A stretch of 64,000 nt of DNA from Areca catechu (Eukaryota; Streptophyta; Magnoliopsida; Arecales; Arecaceae), in contig CM038038.1 of NCBI GenBank assembly GCA_021397845.1, forward strand, positions 60,010,748 to 60,074,747, read 5' to 3'. Under the pieces are notes generated by a model. The model ran no database searches. It was not told the DNA's origin and saw only the letters and a program-made list of their open reading frames with translations. Each line of letters starts with the position of its first letter. Position 1 is the first letter of the stretch. Below are positions 11,660 to 19,990 of this stretch, piece by piece. The position numbers were made by a program, and so were the translations under genes.

Positions 11660-11729
11660 TGTAAGGTTCCCTGCTCCTGTAATAAAGTTCCCCCGCTTCA
11701 AACACTCCCTTCTCACTTCGACAAGAAAG
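11660..11729 (+). other. start of 3' untranslated region
   Basis: A short non-coding link between the pol stop and the tandem array. It contains TGTAATAAAG (about 11678), a possible polyadenylation-like signal. Confidence 0.4.
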
Positions 11730-12205
11730 CCCAGAGAACAGCTCAGCAAACCGCGCAAGGCTTGAGAAAGCCTACGGCATCGAGCTCAGTCCGGAGATCC
11801 TGGGCTTCGGCCAGGAAGGTGGTGCGGAACCCAGTTCACCCACGCAAGCCCGGAGAACAGCTCAGCAAACCGCGCAAGGCTTGAGAAAGCCTGCGGCATC
11901 GAGCTCAGTCCGGAGATCCTGGGCTTCGGCCTGGAAGGTGGCGCGGAACCCAGTTCGCCCATGCAAGCCCGGAGAACAGCTCGGCAAGCCGCGCAAGGCT
12001 TGAGAAAGCCTGCGGCATCGAGCTCAGTCCGGAGATCCTGGGCTTCGACCTGGAAGGTGGCGCAGAACCCAGTTCGCCCACAAAGGCCCGGAGAACAGCT
12101 CAGCAAGCCGCATAAGGCTTGAGAAAGCCTGCGGCATCAAGCTCAGTCCGGAGATCCTGGGCTTCGGCCTGGAAGGCGGTGCAGAAACCATGTCGCCTGC
12201 GCAAG
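11730..12205 (+). repeat. 3'UTR tandem array, 119-bp unit, four copies
   Basis: The word CCCGGAGAACAGCTC (first copy CCCAGAGAACAGCTC) starts at 11730, 11849, 11968 and 12087, exactly 119 bp apart. Copies are highly similar. Tandem arrays between pol and the 3' LTR are a known habit of Tat-lineage elements and have been proposed as satellite seeds. Short open frames across it on the minus strand are repeat artefacts. Confidence 0.92.
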
Positions 12206-12530
12206 TATGAGGGCGATCCCAAAGACGGATCCGCTTAAGGCCTACTTTGCCGCCACGCGATCCGGGAGGCCCCAACCTTCGATTTGAGCAATGGAAGGGC
12301 CAGGCCTACAACCGCTTCAAGCATTCCATGCCAACATCTCAGAAAGAAGGAAAAAGAAAGGTGAGATGGGATGAACTCGAGATTTTATCAAACCAAAATT
12401 TTCATTGATACAAAGGATCAGTACAAGCCGGGAGTCCCGACAGGCCGGGAGTCCCCAAAAGAAGAAAATACAGAAGAAGAAAAGAAAAGACACTACAACA
12501 ACAAAGCAAAGCAGGGAGAAGGCGCCGGGC
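12206..12530. other. spacer between tandem array and antisense gene
   Basis: About 325 bp, purine-rich on the plus strand. It would be the 3'UTR of the antisense gene; TTTCATTGATACAAAGG lies near 12400. I see no gene. Confidence 0.4.
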
Positions 12531-13241
12531 TCAGTGGGGTGCAGGGTCGGAGCCCTCTGCCGGGGGCGCAGGCGTTGCATCCTCGACTTCTACGGCGGCC
12601 GGCTCTTGAGGCTGCTCTGGAGCCGCAGTTCCACTAGTCGACGGCGCTGCAGGAGTTGCATCGGCCGCACCGGAGGCCCTGCTCTCAACTCCTTGCCTTC
12701 TGCCTCCGATCACCACCTCGCTGAGGTCGAGCTCGGGGAAGAGGGCCCCCACCTTCTCCCGGCACATCCGGAACCCCTTCAGGAAGGAGTCCACGGCGGC
12801 CTCCCGGACCTCCGACGTGTACTCGTCGGAAGCCCAGAACTTCGGGACGGCCTCCTGCGCCTCCCGCTTTGCGGCCTCCAGGAGTCCGTTGATGTACGCA
12901 CTCTGGTCCCTCGCTGCGCTCGCGTCTCATCGGGCCTCCTCCAACTGGCGCTCCAGCCACTGGGAGTGGGCCTGCAGGCGAGCCCTCTCCGCCACGTCCT
13001 CCTCCGTGCGGCGTTGGTGGGAGGTCCGCTCCTCCGACAAGGAAGCCTCCAGCTCCTTATTCCGCCCCTCAGAACGCGCCAGGTCAGACTGGAGGGCCTG
13101 GTTGTTGGCTCGCAGCTCGACCCCCTTCTCCATGAGGTCTTTGACGTCGGCCGCGAGCTTGCCGAGCTTCTTCTCCTTCTCGGCATCCCTCTGTGCATTC
13201 CCTACGAGGAAATTCCTCAGTAGGAGAACGTCGTTCCCGAT

Positions 13242-13321
13242 CTGCGCCAACAAGAGCAAACCAGGTCAGGATAAAAGGGGTTAGGTCTTGAAAGAAAAGG
13301 AAGGAAGGAGCTCAGGCTTAC
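13242..13321 (-). other. intron 2 of antisense gene
   Basis: On the minus strand the donor is GTAAGCC and the acceptor GGCGCAG, 80 bp. Removing it joins the Ala-rich middle segment to the coiled coil. The paralog has the same position at about 26590-26663. Confidence 0.7.
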
Positions 13322-13836
13322 CGTGAAAAGCTGCGGGAGGATCCCGAGCAGGGCATCTGCGTAGTCTCGGCCGCCCCGAGCTCGGCGGTCCCGGGCGGTG
13401 GAGGCATACTCCATGATCTTCTCCGCGAGCCCTTTGTCGTGGATGACCGAGTCCCGGTGCGTGATCACCGGTGCCGGAGGTGTCAGGCCGGCTCCTGCGC
13501 TGGCCGCCCCCTCAACTGATTCCGTGGTCGACGGGCCGGCGTTGGCCACCGGCTGCACTGTCGAGGCTGCGGCGACGACGGGACCGGCGCCGGACGAAGC
13601 TGCAGGCGGTGGAGCCCTCTCAGCAGCGGTGCCACCAGGTCGCGCGGCCGAGGCATCAGCGGCCCCACCCTGGGGCAGCCTGGGTGGGGGAGCGATGGCA
13701 ATCGGGCTGGGTGCGGTCGCCGCCACGACCTCCCGGCTCGCCTCAGTACGAGCCCTCTTCGTCGCGGGCTCATCCACCTCGATGACATCTCGCTGGGCTG
13801 CGCCCTCCAGGAGGTTCTCCAGCGAAAACTTCATCC

Positions 13837-13918
13837 CTGCAACACAAAGGAACAGGAAGTCAGCCGGCTCGGTCATGAAGAAAAAGGCGGCGGAAGTCAA
13901 AGTGGGGCCGAATCTCAC
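13837..13918 (-). other. intron 1 of antisense gene
   Basis: On the minus strand the donor is GTGAGATT and the acceptor TGTTGCAG, 82 bp. The exon before ends SPIHETG and the exon after begins MKFSLENL. The paralog is cut at the equivalent residue (25962-26051). Confidence 0.75.
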
Positions 13919-14791
13919 CAGTCTCGTGGATGGGACTGATCCCGGCCTCAAAAAGATTCTGCTCCGAAAGCAGAACATCGAGTGCCGGGACCACGTCGCT
14001 CAGGAGCTGGGAGTAGGACTCCTGGTCCGCCGACTTGACCCGAGAATTCTGGTTCGGAGTCCGGTCCGGTTCACTCCAGGCCCAGTCGACATCTTCGATT
14101 GAGGCGAAGAAAAATCGGCTCTTCCAGCCCTTCACCGAGGAAGGGATGTCGAACCGGAGACACCTGGGCCGGGGTGAAATATACCACCAGCCGTCATCGG
14201 TGGAGCACTTCTTCAGGGTGAACAAGGCCCTGAAGAGGGAGAAACGGGCAACGAACCCGTGGAAGTTACAAAAGACAATGAAAGAGAAGATGACCCGGAT
14301 GGCGTTGGGAGCCAACTGGGCCGGGACAAGCCGGAAATGGCTGAGAAAAGAAAGAAAGAAGGGATGCAGAGGAAACTGAAGACCCCGAGGAGGAAGTCTT
14401 CGTAGAAGGCTATGCGGCCGGGGCCACTCATGGTGACGCGCTCCCCGGACCGCGGAACAAACAAGCGAATTGACCCCGGGATACCATAGGCATCCCGGAG
14501 CAGAGAAAGATCGCCTTCGGTCATGGTGGAAGCATGACCGGAGGGACCGGCGGGAAGAGAAGAAGGAGCAGGAAGAGCAGGAAGAGCAGGAAGGGAACGG
14601 AGGGGCACGGCAGGAGCAACCGGAGGAGGCCGGATCCCCCTAGGGATGCCAATGGTGACACCCCCGGGTTGCAGACGCCGGCGGATCTCCTCCGGGATCG
14701 TCTCCTCATCTGAGGAGGAAGAAGATGGAGTCATCGGCCGGGATGGACAGGCCTCGTCCGGGTTGGAAGAGACATGGCGACGGCGCACCAT

Positions 14792-15270
14792 GGAAAAGAG
14801 AAGAACGGAGGATCAAAGAGAAAAGAAAAAGAAGGGGAAGGAGGGGAGCCGGAGAAGATGAGGGCACTCACCGAAAATACGCCAGACGAGCGCAGGGCAA
14901 CAGGAGTTAGCCTGCAGCAAACCGCCCACGAAGCAAGGGGAAAAGGCCTCATTCTGGAAAGTCCCCTCCCTTTCAAACTCAGCGGACAGCGGTCGTACCC
15001 GTCATTCTGCCTCGGGCCACTAGACGATCACCACGTGGGTGCACGCCCGACATCGACACCTCGTTAGCAGAGCAACGGCCTCTGCCTCGAAGAGACGCAT
15101 TTATTGCGGGCAAGTGGGCGACGCGTGGCGGCTCCCCATAGGTTTTCAGCCGCATCGAGCCACGGCGACGAGGATCATGGCAATTATGATGCAAGATCTT
15201 CGCCTCCCCATGTCATGTCCGCATTTAATCCCGACGTTCCGTTCTACGACGCCCCGACGGAACGGCGGGC
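14792..15270 (-). promoter_or_regulatory. upstream region of the antisense gene
   Basis: No coding sequence is supported. On the minus strand an AATAAATG string near 15100 could serve as a weak TATA-like element, and GGTGAGTG near 14870 resembles a 5'UTR splice donor. The region must contain the antisense promoter if the gene is expressed. Confidence 0.35.
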
Positions 15271-15281
15271 TGGGGGGCAAC
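15271..15281 (+). promoter_or_regulatory. polypurine tract of Tat-type element
   Basis: TGGGGGGCAAC lies directly before the 3' LTR start TGTTACAGC, the expected place for plus-strand priming. Confidence 0.75.
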
Positions 15282-16834
15282 TGTTACAGCCATGACAGTG
15301 ACGTGGCCAGGCTCAGATACCGCCGAATGCGATCGAGCCACATGGAGGTTTCTCCGACCGAGTCAGCGCCACGTCTTCAAGACCAGGTTCGGCAAGACTA
15401 CAGCGCCCGGCAATTTTCTAAGGCAAACCGCCCTCGCCGAGGTCGAGCTCGGATCGGAGCTCCTCTACCACCTCGGTGGCGCCCAAGTTCGGAGGGGTCC
15501 TCCTAAGTGAGGTCGGCCAAAGCCAGGCGACCTCCTGCCACCTCGCCAGGTGTCCACCCAGGAGAGGTCCACCTAGGCCGAGGTCGGCTGGCCCTTCGCC
15601 CTTCGCCAGGTGGCCCCCTGGAGACGGGTCCACCTCGGCCGAAGCCAGGCGACCTCCTGCCACCTCGCTAGGTGTCCACCCAGGAGGGGTCCACCTGTGC
15701 CGAGGTCGGCTGGTCCTTCGCCCCTATGCCAGGTGGCCTCCCGAAGACGGGTCCACCTCGGCCGAGGCCAGGCGACCTCCTGTCACCTCGCCAGGTGTCC
15801 ACCCAGGAGGGGTCCACCTAAGCCGAGGTCGGCCGACCCTTCACCCCTTCGCCAGGTGGCCCCCCGGAGACGGGTCCACCTCAGCCGAAGCCAGGAGACT
15901 TCCTGCCACCTCGCCAGGTGTCCACCCAGGAGGGGTCCACCTAGGCCGAGGTCAGTTGGTCCTTCGCTCTTCGCCAGGTGGCCCCCGGAGACGGGTCCAA
16001 CTCGGCCGAGGTCAGGACGCCCGTACGGAGAAGATCTCAAGGAAGAGTCGCGGGCCCCGAGGCCATCCCTCGGGCCATACGAACCCCAGACGGTGACCCG
16101 TACGGAGGGCGGCGGCACGCGGAACATCACTTGCATCGGCCCGACAAGCTCCACAGCCGAGGGGCACGATTCTGACAAAACAGGCCCTATAGATGGATGG
16201 CGCCCACGCTTGGGAGAGAGAGCGCTCTCGCTGGACCCGAGGCCTGACCGGCCGCCTTGTCAGCACCGCCCTCCCTTTTTCTCTTCTGTCTTTGCCTTTT
16301 CCCTGCTGGGCTCGGCGGACGAGGTCGGAAAGCCGCCTGGCCCCCCTTCACCGAAAAGGGAAAAGAGAAGAAGACGGGGGAGGGGAGTCTCCCAGGAGGA
16401 AAAAACAAGCGCACGACGAAAGGAGATAAAGAGGGAGGAATCTGGGGACAACGGAGGTAAGCGAACAAGCCTGGGGACAAAGGGGAAGAAACGGCAAAAG
16501 GCCTCGCTCCGGAGAGTGAAAACCAGAGATCCCGAGAGGGAATCACTGGGCGTGAGCTCGGCAACGAGGCCCAGCCGAGATTCTGGTCCCTAGAGCGTCT
16601 CTCTCACTAGTAAACTCTCTAAGTCTGGAACCCCTTCGGGGGCCCGTCTGGAGAGTCTATTCCCTCTCGTCATCTACTGACTTGACCGTCAGAGCTCCCT
16701 CGCCGGGATCCCCGGTCAGGGTCTTCTAACCCCTTTTTTTTACAGGTTAGCCGCAGCCAGGGAGGCTCCTTCGCCAGGCAGTCAGGAGGGATCGGCGGAT
16801 CCATGGCACGGGCACGACGATGGGAGCGGCAACA
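15282..16834 (+). repeat. 3' LTR of Tat-type gypsy element
   Basis: It matches the 5' LTR along its full length, including the four-copy 123-bp array (about 15490-16010), and ends GGCAACA before the GTCAC duplication. Differences are sparse, which indicates a recent insertion relative to the other elements here. Confidence 0.92.
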
Positions 16835-16839
16835 GTCAC
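16835..16839. repeat. target site duplication GTCAC, right
   Basis: Identical to 4574-4578. After it the Copia leader resumes. Confidence 0.92.
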
Positions 16840-17210
16840 CAATTAGGGTTTTCACTCAAACCCTAATTGTTGTAGATATATGTTTAGAGATCTAGTCATC
16901 ATACTGAAATAAGGTTGCCCTGGCATAATGGTGGATCCATTATGTGGTAAATGGTTGTCTTAGTATGATGACACACTAATCACATATTTGTGTTAATTAT
17001 GCATATATGTTTGATGTATGCCACTAATTAAGGTTTTCACTTAAACCTTAATTTGTATAGAGATATGTTTAGACTTCTAGTCATCATACTAAAATAAGGT
17101 TGCCCTAGCATAATGGTGGATCCATTATGTCGTAAATGGTTGTCCTAGTATGATGGCACACTATGGCACATATTTGCTAGAATGTGCTTTGTTTTAATAA
17201 AGCCCTCTTT
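16840..17210 (+). repeat. Copia leader: ~185-bp tandem duplication with paired hairpins
   Basis: AATTAGGGTTT...AAACCCTAATT (16841) recurs as AATTAAGGTTT...AAACCTTAATT (17026), period 185. Each unit also contains GTCATCATACT pairing with AGTATGATGAC (GGC-ended in copy 2), enclosing CATAATGG...CCATTATG. The first unit began upstream of 4578 and was split by the gypsy insertion. Confidence 0.8.
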
Positions 17211-17269
17211 AAAAACATATTAAGTTGTAGTGTCATATACCAAAAGCAAAATTAATCAGTATGATTAGT

Positions 17270-17420
17270 TTATCATTCGGTGTCTAGGAAAAGTGGTTCA
17301 TGATCAGTAAAGAGGACGTGGTTTTTAATTGGTTCCGTTGACTGACCTGGCCAATTCCTTTTGGTGTCTAAGGAAAGCAACGGGGGGACTCCCACCACTA
17401 TCCCACTTACCTGGCCGATA
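17270..17420 (+). other. Copia copy of a shared retrotransposon leader module
   Basis: It is bipartite: GGTGTCTAGG...TGACCTGGCC, then GGTGTCTAAGG...CTTACCTGGCC, with a G-run/C-run hairpin (GGGGGGACTCCC) in the second half. The same order occurs at 47985-48165 (minus), 58255-58430 (minus) and about 63565-63690 (plus), always downstream of a PBS. Here it is about 540 nt after the Copia PBS once the gypsy element is removed. Confidence 0.75.
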
Positions 17421-17464
17421 AGATTAACTTAATTATTGATTGAAATGCTTAGTGTAATATTCAC

Positions 17465-17860
17465 TACATGTGGCCTTCCTTCATGCCAAGTCATTATAAT
17501 GTTATGATCCATATTAGGTTTGTTGTGTACACACAAGGCCTTTTATGGTGACTAACATAATTTTGGCTTGGTACATTTGATGTTTATGGCATGATTTAAT
17601 ATAATACTTTGTTGTGTACACAAAAGGATATTATAATTAATTTCATGACTATATAGCAATGAAGGGTCTAACTTAACTAAAATATTATAGTTTGTTGTGT
17701 ACACACAAGGCTATTAATATTTTAGAGGCCAAGATAAGTTGAGAATTGTATGAGTTACAATTGGAAAGAGTTTTCCTATCTTTGAACTTATATAAGATTT
17801 GTTGTGTACACACAAGATCTTTTGTAAGGAATTAGGATCTCAACTGGTGCGGGCACTAGA
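17465..17860 (+). other. Array of four hairpins with a common palindromic cap in the Copia leader
   Basis: TTTGTTGTGTACACACAAG or a near variant is centred at about 17529, 17617, 17700 and 17807. The sequences flanking each cap are mutually inverse-complementary: for example CTAAAATATTATAG faces CTATTAATATTTTAG at 17691, and CCATATTAGG faces CCTTTTATGG at 17519. The arms of one hairpin do not match the arms of the others. No reading frame crosses the region. Confidence 0.7.
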
Positions 17861-17994
17861 CTCATAAGAAGACTTCAGAGCTCCATTTGGATCTCTGATT
17901 GACATTGCCCAAGAAATTAGGGTTTGTAATAAAGGTTGACCTGGTCAACCAGTTTATTTATTTTTATTTATTTCTTAAGTCACCATTTAAATTT
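17861..17994 (+). other. leader remnant, no gene seen
   Basis: AT-rich. It contains GGTTGACCTGGTCAACC near 17934, a perfect inverted repeat. I see nothing else. Confidence 0.4.
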
Positions 17995-18468
17995 TGTTGA
18001 GTCATGTTGACTCGGTGCAAGTCCCGATGTGGTTTCAATTTTATCCAAAATGGTGCCGCAATTGTCTTCCAATCAAATCAAGGTCCAAAATGGTGCCACA
18101 TTTGTCTTCCAATCAAATCAAGGTCCAAGCAAGTGGAGGCCACAAAGCCACACGCCCAGCCATACTCCGAGCACACGCCAGGGTCCAGGAGGCGCCACAG
18201 AGGCATCCCAGTGTCATGGTCCCCACATCCAAAGAAGAAAAAAATCAAATTGGAAGCCAATTTAAAGGAGGCGCCCATACCTGCCAATTTTGTCTAAGCA
18301 AAGAAGGAAAGGGACTTCTCTTGGAGAAAAAATCAAAGAAGGACATCCAACCTACTCCTAATTGAAGTTCAAATCAAAATCAAAGAGCTTAACTTGGAGT
18401 GGAAGAAAAGAAGAAATGCCATAAGGAGAAGAGGACTCCAAATCCAAATCCAACTCCAAAGAAGGCGC

Positions 18469-18471
<3 letters not shown>

Positions 18472-18515
<44 letters not shown>
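18472..18515 (+). repeat. poly-A tract, 44 A
   Basis: An uninterrupted A44 run inside the putative LTR fragment. It could be a microsatellite or an old reverse-transcribed tail; the sequence before it has no recognisable gene. Confidence 0.9.
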
Positions 18516-18518
<3 letters not shown>

Positions 18519-18656
18519 AAAAAAATCCTTTATGGCCGTCCCAAATTTTTTTGAATTCTTGGTCGGCCAAGAGAGGAGGTTTTCTACCTAATCTAGAGGA
18601 TGGAGGAGTTTAGTCCCACATGGAAATTTGTACAAACTTGGAGAAAATTTTAGGTC

Positions 18657-18663
18657 TATATAA
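18657..18663 (+). promoter_or_regulatory. TATA box of the putative LTR
   Basis: TATATAA lies in the middle of an inverted repeat AGGTCTAT...ATAGACCT, downstream of a CCCACATGG motif, in the arrangement of many plant LTR promoters. Confidence 0.5.
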
Positions 18664-19554
18664 TAGACCTCTCTTTGTAACTTTAGAAAATCAATGAAGA
18701 AAAATTATTTTTGCTATTCTCTTGTGTTGAGTAACCTAGGTTTCTCTTCTTCCGCACTATTCTAAGTGTTGAGCTCCGTGAGGGGGTAATCCGGGTTCCA
18801 TTGGAGCCTTGAGGAGGTGAGAGATCTCCATCTTTATCCAAAACCCTAGGTTAGCCACTTAAAAATCCAAAACCCTAGCCGCCCTTCATTATTTTCAATC
18901 CATCGAACCCTAGCTCCTTCCATCTCCCACGGCCTCTCTCTCTCTACAAGTCCAGGCCGTCCACCTTCATCCAGATCCAGTCCGGCTACTTCAGATCCAG
19001 AGCAAGTTCCAAGGAAAATCACATCAGCTTCCAGGAGAATCCAGTTTTCAGCAATTTCAATCTTCAAGTTCATCAACCTGGTAAATTTTTCCCTTGACTC
19101 TCTGATTCCATCAATTGTTTTTCTTCTCTTCCAGATCTTGAGTTCAGGAGAAGCCAACCCGCCAAGGACCAGTATTGGAGGATCCATTGCGAAGATATCT
19201 GAATCCGAGGATCCAACAATCTGCTCGGGAGAGTTCTTCCACCAAAATCTGTGAAGATCATTGTCTGGTTAGGTAAACCATCTCTTCTCTTTATTTCTGT
19301 TCTGTTAAAAGTTCGGAGCGAAACCCTAGGTCTGGGAGTTTCTCAACCCCTAGCGATCCGTTGCTTCTGAACTACTCTGATAATTTAGTTTCCTTAAAAT
19401 TGTGCTTTCAATTATCATATTAGTATCTTTCAATGTTAGGTTAACTTTTCTTTGATTTGAAGCCAACTTCTACAAACATATAAAAACAACAAAAAAATTA
19501 GTTAATCTTAATTTACTTCCGCATCGCATCCCTTTATTTGTTCTGCATCATTTT

Positions 19555-19568
19555 TGGTATCAGAGCCC
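19555..19568 (+). promoter_or_regulatory. second Met-type primer binding site
   Basis: TGGTATCAGAGCCC follows the putative LTR end at 19550 after four T. It is separate from the Copia PBS at 4475 and so marks a different element. Confidence 0.65.
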
Positions 19569-19990
19569 AGTCTAGGGTTTCTGATTTGCTTGCTTGCTTG
19601 TTTTGATTGTTTTCTCTTTTTATTTTGTCTGCTCGAAGTAGACTCCCCAGGACGTCCGGTCCTAGGAACTAAGCGAGGCGCAAGCCTCCTCCTCCCATTC
19701 CACGGGGTGTTCCTAGGGCGTGTAGGGGATCCATTGGGTTATAACTTCGTAGCAGGGATTATAAACGGGGAAGACAATCTAGTTGTAGCCCGTAATTACC
19801 CTGTTGTCTGAATTATTTCTCCCTGCATAAAACTCCGAATTGCATGATTTTTGCTTCGTTGAAACCAGTATAATTGAACCTATTTTCCATATTTTTTATG
19901 TGAGTTATTGGTTTCGATAAAAATTCTGAGCATTAAAATACAACAACTCTATTTTTTGTGTTCTGATGACAATATATTTAATGGCATATT
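19569..19990 (+). other. leader remnant between second PBS and Copia pol
   Basis: About 420 bp with no convincing gene. TCTTCTGATGACAATATA and a near copy occur at about 19960 and 20010, a short direct repeat at the junction with Copia pol that may mark the deletion or insertion edge. Confidence 0.4.

Larger units (their letters stand above)
12531..14791 (-). pseudogene. antisense additional ORF with two introns (putative gypsy-type transposon protein)
   Basis: Read on the minus strand, a Ser/Pro-rich N-terminus (14791 downward) leads to a conserved domain with FYEDFLLG, then APNAIRV, WWYISPRP and GWKSRFFFAS, which aligns with the protein starting at 25271. Two GT-AG introns fit: 13837-13918 (82 bp) and 13242-13321 (80 bp). 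Without them the frames do not connect. After intron 2 comes a long coiled coil (EKEKKLGKLAADVKDLMEK) and an acidic Pro/Ala tail. Breaks: one frameshift near 14375 and a TGA at 12927-12929. Antisense extra ORFs at this place are known in Tat/Retand elements; their role is unknown. A spliced gene running against the genomic RNA must use its own promoter. Confidence 0.75.
4579..16834 (+). mobile_element. Complete Tat/Retand-type Ty3/gypsy element, 12.3 kb
   Basis: LTRs of 1552 and 1553 bp (4579-6130, 15282-16834) flank PBS, gag, pol (protease, RT, RNase H, integrase), a 3' tandem-repeat array, an antisense spliced gene and a PPT. It is flanked by a perfect 5-bp target duplication GTCAC (4574-4578, 16835-16839). 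It is much more GC-rich than the Copia it sits in. The RT-RNase H-integrase order and the extra antisense ORF near the 3' end fit the Tat lineage (Retand and relatives). Six in-frame stops and two frameshifts make it non-autonomous, although the LTRs are still very similar. Confidence 0.92.
17995..19550 (+). repeat. possible LTR of an unrelated, otherwise missing element
   Basis: A second Met-type PBS (TGGTATCAGAGCCC, 19555) follows TTCTGCATCA, which looks like an LTR end. Upstream are a TATA box within AGGTCTATATAATAGACCT (18652-18671) and a TTTAGTCCCACATGG U3-type motif (about 18610). TGTTGAGTCATG at 17995 is a candidate start. No matching second LTR is in the window and no target duplication is evident. 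It stands where Copia gag and protease should be. The start is uncertain; the end is better supported. Confidence 0.45.

Noticed and set aside
11786..12275. Repetitive minus-strand frames across the 119-bp array
   Set aside because: 119 is not a multiple of 3 and the frames change between units; these are repeat artefacts.
12405..13284. 272- and 155-codon plus-strand frames opposite the antisense gene
   Set aside because: They are shadows of the spliced minus-strand gene, which has paralog support.
18394..18591. Lys-rich frame over the poly-A tract
   Set aside because: It results from translation of A44; no evidence of a gene.
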